NCBI GenBank assembly: GCA_039720395.1
Contig: CM077832.1
Location: 23,585,607 to 23,649,606, forward strand
DNA from: Liquidambar formosana
Lineage: Eukaryota; Streptophyta; Magnoliopsida; Saxifragales; Altingiaceae
DNA length: 64,000 bases
Direction: 5' to 3'
Shown here: in pieces, positions 35,311 through 45,932 of the stretch
Position numbering within the stretch: position 1 is the first letter of the stretch
Layout of the letters: each line of letters begins with the position of its first letter
Translations under genes and position numbers: made by a program
Notes under the pieces: model-generated
Databases searched by the model: none
Seen by the model: only the letters and a program-made list of their open reading frames with translations
What the model was told of the DNA's origin: nothing

Positions 35311-36710
35311 TTAAATAAAAAAGGAAAAATTGTTTCTAAAGGCGTAATGCAAGGCGAAGTTTTTGTTTCTTGTGAAGGGAAGTGTAAGTTTCAAGGTATA
35401 AGGCATAACCCTTTATTTTTATCATCTTTAAAAGGATTAAGAGTTATTACAAGAAAAACGATTAATTGTTATTACACACAATGAAATTAAATATTAACAC
35501 GGTTGGTGGCTTTGCATATTCAAGGAGAGAGAGGGACAGAGAGAGAGAGAGAGAGTAAACAATACATTAGGCAAGGCCTTCACCTGATGAGTCAAGCAAG
35601 CATAAAAAAGTGCAAAACACAACTTTCACTAATTTTTTTCTTTTTTAAAAAAAAAAATTATTATGCGTTAGCTTGTAAGGTTATGCACTTATGCCTAATA
35701 AGAAATCCTTGAGGCATTTTAAGACTGCCTAACCTAGTCCCTAAGGCGAGCCTAAATAAATCTTTTTACAGTTACATTTTAAATATGACAATCAAGGATA
35801 TTACATGATAACCAACAGGCAGACAATATTTTATTGCTTGGACAACTGCATTCTAATTTACCCAAAATTTTTGATTCTTCACCCTTTTCTTCTCTCTGTT
35901 AATTTTATTAAAGTTAAAATCTATGCGGGGTTTAGAATGTCATGGTCAATGACATTTGTTCAGTCTTTTGTGAATAACACATAAAAAGAGGAAAGAATAA
36001 TCGTGATGAAAATCCAGGCTATCCCCCCACCCACTCCAACTGAACCCTCGACCCCACAATTCCTTTTCAAATATCATTCCTGCACAACTGTTCTACAAGC
36101 CTGCAACATCTAAAACAGGTGGTGTTATTCCATAAAATCATAAAGAAATTGAATTACTAGAACCACCCATTCATTAACCCTTACTAAAAGGCTCAAGTTG
36201 GTAAGTTTTTATTTATTTATATATATTTTTTTTGATAAGGAATTTAGTAAGTTTCATTCTATAAAATATCGACCACTCTTGATTTGATTTACACTCACCA
36301 TCACTAACCATAGTAATCATATCTCTACCCTTTCTTTTCTTTGTTTATTTTCATTTTTTCCCTATTTTTCAGTATGGTTTTAACTATGGATCCAACATGA
36401 TCTTAACACATAAACACCCACATTTTCTTTGATTTAATAAAATCTACCAAACCATTTCAATAATGAATTGTTTTTTTTTTTTTTTATGAAGTTTCAGTAA
36501 TGAATTGTTGTTTAGCAATAAGACCTCGAACTACGTCCTAAAAATCACAACAACAAAAAGAGGAAAAATAATAGCAAAAATTCAATAAAAAATGAAAATT
36601 TAATAGGCGTGCACATAAATGGCAAAAAGAAGGAGGGGGGAAATAAGAGGCAAAATTGAAATAAATATATTGAAAAAAAATAGTGATCCAAAGGGAGTGA
36701 AATGATATAC
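35311..36710. other. CACTA interior, AT-rich, unassigned
   Basis: Nothing recognisable apart from a (GA)n run at 35523-35555 and T-rich tracts. The part just left of 36710 reads on the minus strand as the intron following the PLD exon. Confidence 0.4.
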
Positions 36711-36812
36711 CTTACAGAAGAACCTGGGGCCACCCCCCGGAAGGAAGCTTATCCACCTTATAGATCGTGGCATGAAGCGTACCATGAAGCAGAATCTGCG
36801 CCATTTTCTCAC
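36711..36812 (-). pseudogene. Captured phospholipase D alpha first coding exon (frameshifted)
   Basis: On the minus strand the exon starts after a TTGGAACAG acceptor and carries ATG at 36804. It encodes MAQILLHGTLHATIYKVDKL, the start of the C2 domain of plant PLD alpha. A run of six G (36734-36739) holds one extra base: downstream the frame ends in a stop after WPQVLL, whereas the alternate frame reads GGGPRFF as in the family. A GT donor follows at 36709-36710. PLD alpha hydrolyses phosphatidylcholine to phosphatidic acid at membranes in a calcium-dependent way; this piece lacks the catalytic HKD parts entirely. The source gene is elsewhere in the genome. Confidence 0.8.
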
Positions 36813-37200
36813 CTGTTCCAACAAAGTAACAAGCAAGAAAGGAAATACATTCATCAATTTATTTTAAACAAAAAAAAAAACTAAATTAAATCAAAGACAG
36901 ATCTCCAAAAATTTTCATACAATAATCAAAAGAGACGCGAAACAAAACAGAATTGGATCCGATCACTGAATCATGTACTTGAAACAGATAGGATCTTGAC
37001 GTCACGGAGGTGATTTTGTGCAGTATTATCACTCAAACAGCGTGAAATTTAGTGTGAGGATGAATCGAAACTTCTGTTGAGAGAAGTACCTTGAATTAAG
37101 AGAAAAAGTGAGAGAGAGAGAGAGAGTTGAGCTCTCAAATGATGAAGACAAACGAAGCAGAGGATCTGAGAAAACTGAATTCGAAAGACCAAAAAAAAAA
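36813..37200 (-). pseudogene. Captured PLD alpha 5'UTR intron and leader exon
   Basis: Upstream of the PLD exon on the minus strand there is a 277-base T-rich intron (GT at 37088-37089, AG at 36813-36814). It is preceded by a leader exon with a CT run (37111-37127 read in minus). A 5'UTR intron is common in plant PLD alpha genes. Part of the promoter may also be included, since capture reaches at least 37190. Confidence 0.6.
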
Positions 37201-38220
37201 TCAACATGGTGTTCAGTTCCTAAGAAAAGAAACTAACATTTTGGGGTTTTAGATTATTCATTATTTAGAACTTGAGAAAACTAAATCCTTCACTTAATTG
37301 GGCCTAATACAATCATTTGACTTACAAGAATTAATTTTTCATCTACCCACTGTTTGGTTCCCGAGAAAACTTAGGGAAAGAATTGATAATAGGGTTCTCT
37401 AAATAATGGTTTACTACAAATTACAAAATATAATCTTGAACTCAAAATTTTGATTACTCTTTTTCTCCTACCTTTCTCAGCAACCAAACAGAAGCATTAT
37501 TTAAAAAATCGAAACAAAAGGAACCTTTAAAACTCAAAAATTCATTTTCTTCTATTTTCTCAGCAACCAAACAAGATGTAAATCCATAAGACTCCAGTAA
37601 TATAAAAACCCAAGTCAGAAAGTATCTTTTAAAAACTTCTACATCAAATCCATACCTTATCGACTAAATCCCTTTTTGTGAACTCTTCTCCAGCGTCTAA
37701 ACTTTGTTGGAATAAATAGCCTTCACCAGATAATTCCAAAGTTTCCTCGCCCTACAAACTGACCTTACTTTCCTGAGAATTAAACAAAAAACCATCAGAG
37801 CAAAGAAGAAGAGAAGTAATGACATATAAGTACACCCCTATGTTTGGTTGCTGAGCAGATTTGAGAAAAGAAAGGAACAACAAAATAAAAAGAAAAATCG
37901 GTTTCTAGGAGAACCCAACCGACAACAAAAGAAGGAGAGAGAGGGAGAAAGAAGGATTCATCCGAATAGACCTTGGAGGAGGAGAGAGGGGTCGAGGTGT
38001 TGGCGCTGACGGAGACGCCGGTGCTTTCTTCTGGATGGACCTTGGAGGAGGAGAACCAAGCCTTCGTCGAGAGGAATGGAACTCCAAAAACCTAGTTTAG
38101 AATGGACTTTGGAAGAAGAAGTGTGGGAGATGGAAGAGTAAAGTATCCCAAAAAAAAAACATTAGAAAATTCACTAAAGAGAGGCAAAATGCCCACTAAA
38201 AATTTCGGGGAATGTTGATG
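37201..38220. other. CACTA interior, unassigned
   Basis: Contains three CTCAGCAACCAAACA-like motifs (37480, 37560 and, inverted, near 37845) and a GA/TC-rich patch. The patch opens a 60-codon minus-strand frame (37905-38087) rich in Pro, Ser and Arg. It might be a leader exon of another captured gene; no family is recognisable. Confidence 0.35.
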
Positions 38221-38224
38221 CTTT

Positions 38225-38575
38225 TTTTAACAACATGTACAATGCGTCGTAGATGGGCTAATCTCGTTAAAGAATTTACGACGTACAAAACACATCGTAA
38301 AAAATAAGTCGAATTCTCCTTTTATGAACGCACGGGATTGCTCCTTTTTTAACGACGTGTAAGGCACGTCATAGATAGGCATTTTTTGGTATAGTATTTA
38401 CGACACGCAAAACACGTCGTAATAGATGTCAATAATGACACACTTTCCTTGTATGTCGTGAATTGTGTCTATCTGGGGTCTTTTAATGACATACTAAATA
38501 AACACGTCGTAAAAGACCCTTATTAATGGCTTACAACCATGCAAGTCGTTAATTTCAAGTCGTAAATACTCACTT
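38225..38575. repeat. Right subterminal palindrome array of CACTA element
   Basis: Further diverged copies of the ACGACGTG / CACGTCGT motif, mirroring the left array. Confidence 0.75.
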
Positions 38576-38586
38576 TTGTTGTAGTG

Positions 38587-38589
38587 TTT
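38587..38589 (+). repeat. Target site duplication of CACTA element, right
   Basis: TTT, followed by GCACCCTTACAC. The uninterrupted copy C has TGTTTGCACCCTTACAC at 40376-40392. Confidence 0.8.
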
Positions 38590-40212
38590 GCACCCTTACA
38601 CATACTCAAAACAAGACAAAAGGAACAAAATAGCAATCTGGACAGAATAGTATTATGGCTTAAAATCATCCACTAAACATACAAACAGCAGAAGTAGCAA
38701 ACTCTATAAGTCCTAATGCAATCCTAGAATCATGACATGCATAAAAACCCTAAAAATCCACTAACATGCATACAGCAAATATCATAGTTAGTTTATATGT
38801 GAGACATACATAACAACCATGAAGAAAAACCAACAAAAGAGCCTAAGCTAACATGCTATATGAAACTAACCTAAAACAAGGACAGTAGAAACCTTAAACT
38901 CATAATCATGCTTAAAAACCTATAGAACAACTCTAAAACATGCTAAAATCAACATGAACAGCATTTAAATCATGCATATTAACTAACTAAAGTGATAACA
39001 CATGATAAAAATCCTAACTTTAATATGCAATAGCACTATTCTATAAGGAACCCTAACTTAAGCTTGAATAGAAAGAGGTTTTACCTTAGGAAGAGCTTCC
39101 TTTCTATTGTAGAGACTCTCTTCTTGAATTATGAATGACTTGAACCAAGCTTCTTCAAAGCTACAACAGGAACCTCAACTCTTCTTTAGCTCTCTCTCTC
39201 TTACTCTCTCTTATAACTCAGGTTTAATGCATAAAAGTGGCATTTAGGTGCCTCCTTAGTGTTGAAGCATAGGGGGGTATTTATAGAGTTTCATTAGGAT
39301 AAATCAATGGCTAGGATTAAAATCCTAAAAATTAATCCAAGGGTTATTAGAGACTCCCTTGGTGCTTAAGAAACTCAAAAGTTACCAAAAATTAGAAGGA
39401 AACACGTCAAAAAGAGTCTAAAACCATCAAAATAAGTAAGAGTCTGCTTCAGCAAAGAAATAGGAAAGAGGGCCTCGGGTAACCACCCAAGGCTTGGATG
39501 GTCACCCAAGCCCACTTCAGCTTTTCACTTTTTTTGGACTCCCTTTCCTTCTAGAAGTGTTTTAGGGGTCAAATCAACTCCGATTTTGATGAAACAAAAG
39601 CCAAAACGACCGTGCTTCGATGAGGAATACATTTTTAAATATTTTAGGGTGAAAACCACTAACCATGGGTGAATGGTTAGGTTTGACTAAGGCGGTTATA
39701 CACTACCTTTGCAAAGCATAGATATGCATATAGGATTGAACCAAATGTTTTCCAAACCAAAATTAAACTTTCTAAAACACTTTTAAGGATGAAATAATGA
39801 CTAATTAAAGTTAATTTGAAAAGAATTGGTCAGTAATTGTGAGTCAATTTGAGCTAACCCAAAGAGAGTCAATTAACCAACTTGAACCATATTGAGCCAT
39901 TTTAATCCTAAGCCATTGATTCATCAAATTAAACCTAAACATACCTCCTATGCATCAATATGAACTCCAATTGACAATTTGGAGATCATTTCAAGGTCAA
40001 ATGGAAAGTTTGTGACCCAAAAGATGATTATGCCCCTCAAGTCACAAAAGTTCTTATTAACCCTCAAGATCAACTCCAAATTGAACCAAAATTCATACCC
40101 ATTGTCCTTGTGACTCTAAAAAACTAATGCAAGTGACTAGACTCGAAAACAAAACAAAAGCCTACATGAAATGATGAGCCCTAGTAAGGTGGTGCAAAAA
40201 TGGGGTGTGACA

Positions 40213-42042
40213 GATTCATATTAAGAAAAAACCCTTAAGAGGGAGAAGAGAAAAGACTAAGGAAAAGTGAATTAGGGCACTTTCACACCCTACTTAGCTT
40301 GTGCAATTATCTCCAAGCATTAGCAAGCTTAAGTAATAACATCCCTATTTGCAATAAGGCAATTATCACACCTGTTTGCACCCTTACACGTGCTCAAAAC
40401 CATGCAAAAAGGAGAAAATAGAAATCTGGATAGAATAGTATTAAGGCCTAAATCATCTACTAATCATGCAAATAACACAAGTAATGAATTTTTATAAGCC
40501 CTAATGCAACCCTAATTCCATGGCATGCATAAAAACCCTAGAAATCAACTATATGAATGGAAAAATTATTATAGTTATTCTATATGCAATACATATACAG
40601 TAACTATGAAGAAAAACCAATAAAAAAACCCCTAAACTATCATGCTATATGCAACTTACCCAAAACAAGGATAACAAAAACCCTAAACTCACAATCATGC
40701 TTAAAATCCTATGAAATAAACCTAAAACATGCTATACTCAACATGAACAGCATTTATTTCATGTATATTAACTAACTAAAGCATTTATACATGATAAAAA
40801 GCTATCTCTAACATGCAATGAGCCTATTCTACAAGAAAACCCATATTCAGCACTAATAAGGAAGAAGGGTTACCTCAGGAAAGCTTCTTTTGCTGCTGTA
40901 GAGACTCTCTCTTACTCTTGTGAATGATTTGAAACAAGCTTCTTCAAGGCTACGGCAGGAACTCCAGCTCTCCTTTAGCTCTCTTTCTCTCTTATTCTCT
41001 CTCAAAACTTAGGTTTAATGCATAAAAGTGGCTCCTCTAGTGTTGAAACATAGTGGGGTATTTCTAGAGTTTAATTAGGATAAATCAATGGCTAGGATTA
41101 AAACCTTAAAAATTAATCCAAGGGTTATTAGAGACTCCCTTAGTGCTTAAGAAACTCAAAAGTTACCAAAAATTAGAAGGAAATTCGTCCAAAAGAGTCC
41201 TAGTACATCAAAATAGGAAGAATAATTAATCCCGCTTCAGCAAAATAGATAAGTGTTCTCGGGTGACCACTAAGGCCTGGACGGCTAGCCACCTGGGCCT
41301 AGGTGGCTAGCCGCCCGGGACTGGGTGGTCACTCGAGCCTGCTTCAGTTTTTCTCCTTTTTTGGTGTTTATTGCCTTATAGGAGTGTTTTAAGGGTCAAA
41401 TTAACTTTGATTTTGATGAAATAAAATCCAAAACGACCGTGTTTCAATGAAGAACACATTTTTAAACATTTTAGGACAAAAACCACGAACCATGGGTACA
41501 TGGTTTGGTTTTACAAAGGCGATTAACCGCTATGCACTACCATTGCAAAACATAGGTATGCACATAAGATTGAACCAAATGCTTTCCAAACCAAAATTAA
41601 ACTTTCCAAAACACTTTTAGGGATAAAATAAAAACTAATTAAAGTCCATTTGAAAAGAATTAATGGGTAATTGTGAGTCGAATTAAGCTAACCCGAAGTG
41701 GGTCAATCAACCAACTTGGACAATATTGAGTCATTTTAACCCTAAGCCATTGATTCATCAAATTGAACCTAGAAATACCTCATATGCATCAATATAAACT
41801 CCAATTGACAATTTGGAGATCATTTCAAGGTCAAATGAAAAGTTTGTGACGACCTAAAAGACAATTATGTCTCTTAAGTCACAAAAGCTTTTATTAACTC
41901 TCAAGATTAACTCCAAATTGAACCAAATTCATATCCATTATCCTTATGACCCTAAAAATCTAATGCAAGTGATTAGACTCAAAAACAAAGCAAAGACCTA
42001 CATGAAATGACAAACCCTAGTAAGGTGGTGCAAAAATGGGGT
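40213..42042 (-). repeat. Long LTR-like repeat, copy C (tandem partial duplicate of B)
   Basis: Starts GATTCATATTAAGAA, equivalent to 31912 in copy B, and is collinear with B from there to the TACACCCC end (TATTACACCCC on minus). It lacks the CACTA insertion. Length 1830 bases versus about 1793 for the matching part of B. Frame 40584-40775 is not a gene. Confidence 0.65.
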
Positions 42043-42425
42043 GTAATACCCATTTGAACTAGACCTCTCTTCATTTCCCTAGCTCTGTTCTTATCTCTTT
42101 CCTCCATAAACGAAGATAAAATATATATGGATATAAGATATTGCTATAGGCAGAGCATATCAAAGGAATTAAGGACTGCTTCACACAACCAGAGAGTCTT
42201 GAATGTGTGCAAAGGGGTAGATCATTAGGGGATATAAAATAAAAACAATTTGCAACCAACGAGGCAACAAAAATGAGGGGACACCTCCTAAAGTTTCCAA
42301 TTGATGTTGATCTAAAAGGCAATGTTAGGCCCCTTCCTGGATGTGAACCTTTCCTTGGGAGGAAACATTTCTCGCCATTCAAGAGAATCTAATATACAAA
42401 TAAATTTTCATTTGATTTGGCTATA
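42043..42425. other. Unassigned spacer with a 103-codon minus-strand frame
   Basis: The minus-strand frame 42071-42382 (starting MNGEKCF) has no family I recognise, and its base composition resembles the flanks. It could be flanking host DNA or part of the LINE's upstream sequence. Confidence 0.3.
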
Positions 42426-42623
42426 ACAAATTGAGATAATGGAAGTTATTACTCTTTGGAATCGTATTTTGTTAGTTAAAGGGCTAGATATTAAAAATCT
42501 TCGTATAGAAAATGATTCTAAATTTGTTATAAATAGTTTTTGCAACTTAAAGAGATGTCCTTGGAACATTTATAGTATTTTAAATGATTATCGTAGGATC
42601 AATTTTGATAATAGTATGAATAT

Positions 42624-42632
42624 TAAAATTAA
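42624..42632 (+). repeat. Target site duplication of MULE-1, left
   Basis: TAAAATTAA, identical to 44125-44133. Nine bases is diagnostic for Mutator-like elements. Confidence 0.9.
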
Positions 42633-44124
42633 GGGTAAAATACATTTACACCCCCTGTGTTTACTGACTATTACACTAACACCTCCCATCCTTTCTGAAA
42701 TTACACTGCCCTCCCCTACTTTGGAAAATAATGTACATATTCCCCCATTCGTCAACCAGCCGTTGAGAGGGTTAACAACTGTTGCTGACATCATGTAAAA
42801 AATGGGCTAAAAATATCCATTTTACCCTTATTGAAACCAAAACGCTGCAGTTTAGCATAGCCTAACCTCTCATCCTCAAACCCTAGAAACCTAATCTCGC
42901 AGCTATGCCATGGACGAAACTCGTGCATTGACGGTGGCCAAGATGGATGCTAGCAATAGAGTTATGGCGATGGCGGTGGCGATGGCAAGCTTTTTTCCGG
43001 CGAGTTTGGGTAGCAAACCAAAGAGGGAAAAAAAATAAAGAAAGGAAGGATGAGGAAGAAGATGAGGAAAAAAAAAAAAATTCGTGTGTCAAAAGCCTCC
43101 ATTTTTTTCCGGCGAGTTTGGGTTTGGTGTGTATTACCCGATTAAAAGCCCACCATGAGAAGGTGAAGAATGACTTCTCCTTTGTAATCTATATGCATTT
43201 CGTTGTCCCTACCAATTTTTCGGGCTGAAAAATTTCCTTGTATAAAGGTGGGATTTTGAAGACTTGAGGAAAAAGGGTTTTGGATTGATGGAAAGGATGA
43301 AGAGATGAGAACAACCAACTATTGCAAACCCCAAGAGATTCCACAATTCGTCACCATCTCTCTTTCCTTGTTCTCTCCATTCTTCATATATATATTTTAT
43401 TTTACCTTCTGCTCTGTTTAGAGGCAACCATGGCTGCCATGATTGGTCTTTTTTTTCTCTATTATACCTCTTCTTTTTGTTAATTACAGATCCACCGCCA
43501 CCATTCTCCCCCTTTTGTCTTCATCCTCACTGGCGACACCATCAAATTTACCATGTGAGGTAAACCCACCTCCAAATTTGACGGCGCTAATCATCAGATT
43601 CGTTGACCATCTCAAGTTTGATAGGGCCTCAGCCACGTTTGTAGGAGGGGACGGCAATGGCGTAGCGAAGCGAGGCGAGGTGAGGCTAGGCAATGGCAAT
43701 GCCTGCCGTTCGCTGGGCTTACAAGTGCATCGTGCTTCGTGGAGAGCTGCGGCGAGGGGCTTGCTAGAGGTGGGGGTTTGCTGCGGCTGTGACAGGTCAC
43801 CGACGGTGAGTGGGGTTTGCTGCGATGGGAGGCACTATGTGAGGGTTTGTAGAAAAAAAAAAAAGAAAAAGAAAGAAAATGAAAACAGAGGGGAGATAGA
43901 GAGAGAGAGAGAGTAAAGAAGAAGAAAGAGATGGGCAGCTAGGGGGAGAGAGCAAAAGCACAAAACGACGTTGTTTTAAAGGAAGGGTAATTTAGTCTTT
44001 TTACATTTCCGTTAATCATGTTAAGATTGACGTTCCGACAAGGGAGGGCAGTGTAATTTCAGAAAGGATGGGGGGTGTCAGCGTAATAGTAAGTAAACAC
44101 AGGGGGTATAAATGTATTTTACCC
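42633..44124. mobile_element. Non-autonomous Mutator-like element, MULE-1
   Basis: 1492 bases with inverted termini of about 88 bases starting GGGTAAAATACATTTA and a perfect 9-bp duplication. No transposase. The interior is much more GC-rich than the surroundings (43490-43830) and could be captured genic DNA, which is common in Pack-MULEs. The forward frame 43443-43916 (157 codons) and opposing minus frames 43484-43699 and 43612-43800 overlap, so the coding strand, if any, is not clear. Poly(A), GA and CT tracts at 43068-43081 and 43850-43920 are low complexity. Confidence 0.85.
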
Positions 44125-44133
44125 TAAAATTAA
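44125..44133 (+). repeat. Target site duplication of MULE-1, right
   Basis: TAAAATTAA, identical to 42624-42632. Confidence 0.9.
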
Positions 44134-44304
44134 TCATATATTTAGGAAAGGTAATAAGGTAGAGGATCTTATTACTAATTTAGGTCATTAAATTCAAAGT
44201 ACTCAAATATAGATATTTAGTTATTCTTTGGAAAGAATGTACTTATAAGAGGTGTTGATATTCTTCATTTACCCGAAAAAAAAAAAAAAAAAAAAAAAAC
44301 AAGA

Positions 44305-44515
44305 AGAAGAGCTTTGGACAAAATAGAACAAAAATATTAAATCTGTTGCCCTTTTTGCTTTGAATGCCCTTTACAAAATTAAATTGGTCCTTTACTCCAT
44401 GAACGACCACTGCATATCCTTCTGTGATCTTCGTTTACAGAGGGAGAGAAGAAAGGATTGAGGGAGATGTGTGGAGGAGACGAAGAAGTTAGTGGGTTAA
44501 CTACCAAAAAAAAGA
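44305..44515. other. Spacer between LINE tail and MULE-2
   Basis: AT-rich in its first half and GA-rich in its second. No frame or repeat recognised; probably upstream DNA of the PPR gene. Confidence 0.4.
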
Positions 44516-45820
44516 GGGTAAATTACACTAACACCCCCTCTAAATTATGACAATAACATATACACCCCTCAATGTTTTTGAAATTACGTTGACACCCCCT
44601 ACTTTACAAAATAACCTACAAAGACACCCCTCTCCTCTAACTTCCATTAATTACTCTGTTAAATAAAGGTGACATCATGCCCAAATTTGTTCAAAATACC
44701 TAAACTACCCTTGTTAGATGAATGCACATCAATATTAAAGATGGAGATAAACCAAACACATTATTCCACCCTTAGCTTGTGTAGATAAATTAAATTGTTA
44801 CCTATATTGTATTATGGTTTTCCCAAAATTAAATCATACTCTCATTATACTCCTAACTTTTAGGAGAAAATCTCTCTTTTTATATTTATTTCCTAATTAA
44901 TCTCTTTTCTATTTTGACTAAACGTTAAAAATTTCCAAAAAATAAAAGAAAACAATTATTATAAAAAAAATATTCTTAATAGTTTCCTAAACAAAGTGAG
45001 ATATTTAATACTAATATATGATTACTAAAAAATATTCTATTTATTATTAATATTATTAGTAGGCTTTACTACATTTTATTTTACTTTTTATTTTATTTAT
45101 TCTAAGCCTGAGCTCCTTGAGTCCTTGTAGTATGACTTTTTTTCTTGAATTTGAAAATAAATAAATAAATAAATAAATAAATAAAAACAAAATTTGAGGG
45201 TGCAAATTTTAATATTAATATTACTATGATATAGCCACCTTACTACGTATGTTTTTACCTTTTATTTCTATTTTCTAACTTTTTAATTTTTTTACTTACA
45301 AATAATCTGCCCCCAATGACGAATTCTTCGTTTTACCCCTAATGGCTCGATTTGTTTTTAAAATTAGAAATTGTTGGTTTCATTGTCTACGCACTCAGGG
45401 TGTTTGTGTAATGAGGGTATTTAAGACATTTGAATCACTCTATTAACATCTGTTACCTGACAAACCTAATGGGGGGTGTTCGTGTAATCATAGAAACGTA
45501 AGGGGGTGTATCCGTTATTGTTAGAATCTAGAGGGGTTGTTAATGTAATTTACCATTTAATTTATCTACACAAGCTAAGGGTGGAATAATGTGTTTGGGT
45601 TATCTCCATCCTTAATATTGATGTGCATTCATCCAACAAGGGTTATTTTGAACAAATTTGGGTGTGATGTTTATTTAACAGAGTAATTGATGGAAGTTAG
45701 AGGAGAAGGGTGTCTTTGTAGGTTATTTTGTAAAGTAGATGGTGTCAACATAATTTCAAAATATTGAGGGGTGTATCTGTTATTTTCATAATTTAGAGAG
45801 GGTGTTAGTGTAATTCACCC
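44516..45820. mobile_element. Mutator-like element with long inverted arms, MULE-2
   Basis: Arms 44516-44795 (GGGTAAATTACACTAAC at the outer end) and 45555-45820 are inverted copies of about 270-280 bases, differing at a modest number of positions. The 760-base core holds an (AAAT)n run and, at about 45370-45554, one arm of a related but distinct MULE (GGTAAATTACATTAAC on minus). No transposase and no clear 9-bp duplication. The right end lies about 110 bases before the putative splice donor of the PPR 5'UTR. Confidence 0.75.
45155..45186 (+). repeat. (AAAT)n microsatellite
   Basis: About seven uninterrupted AAAT units within MULE-2. Confidence 0.9.
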
Positions 45821-45932
45821 TTTTTCTTATTTGAAGTCATCCATTCTTATCCGGAAAATAACCCTAAGCTGTGACTGAAGACCCAAACCCACGACACAGC
45901 AACCTGCCATTGACGACCTCACGACCAACTAG

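Larger units (their letters stand above)
32082..38586. mobile_element. Non-autonomous CACTA transposon carrying host gene fragments (Pack-CACTA)
   Basis: 6505 bases bounded by the 16-base terminal inverted repeat CACTACAACAAAAGTG, with a 3-bp TTT duplication and long subterminal palindrome arrays at both ends: the hallmarks of En/Spm-type elements. No transposase or TNPA-like frame is visible. The interior instead holds a ClpP5 exon, the 5' part of a PLD alpha gene (both on the minus strand with introns kept), a LINE 3' end, a GA microsatellite and AT-rich intron-like DNA. Intron retention means the fragments were taken up as DNA, not via mRNA. It would move only if a transposase is supplied in trans. 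Confidence 0.85.
31671..40212 (-). repeat. Long LTR-like repeat, copy B (interrupted by CACTA element)
   Basis: Without the 6505-bp insertion and one TTT duplication it is about 2.03 kb. It is homologous to copy A, including the CACCTACGTACCAT block, AT-rich tract, TATAAATA near 39280 (minus) and TGTCACACCCC start at 40212. Non-coding. Confidence 0.6.
42426..44304 (+). pseudogene. 5'-truncated LINE with RNase H-like end and poly(A) tail, split by a MULE
   Basis: The forward frame from about 42427 shows EIMEVITLWN, ENDSKFVIN (RNase H-like D in an E-x-D-S context) and CPWNIYSILND up to the insertion at 42633. After 44133 the frame resumes HIFRKGNKVEDLITNLGH and stops at 44190. A short 3'UTR and an A22 tract (44276-44299) follow. 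This is the terminal RNase H domain found in some plant LINEs and related retroelements. Removing the insertion and one 9-bp duplication puts both halves in the same frame, so the MULE landed in a still-open frame. Confidence 0.75.

Noticed and set aside
37905..38087. 60-codon Pro/Ser/Arg-rich minus frame near the right CACTA end as a transposon protein
   Set aside because: Composition follows a GA/TC-rich tract, and no TNPA or transposase motif is present.
42071..42382. 103-codon minus-strand frame as a possible exon
   Set aside because: No family resemblance, no convincing splice sites or start context, and flanked by repeats.
43443..43916. 157-codon frame in MULE-1 as an active gene
   Set aside because: Ends in Lys/Glu runs from A- and GA-rich simple sequence, has opposing frames of similar quality and no recognised domain; kept only as possible captured DNA.
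44507..45829. 9-bp target duplication for MULE-2
   Set aside because: The nine bases on the left (AAAAAAAGA) and right (TTTTTCTTA) do not match as direct repeats, so none is claimed.
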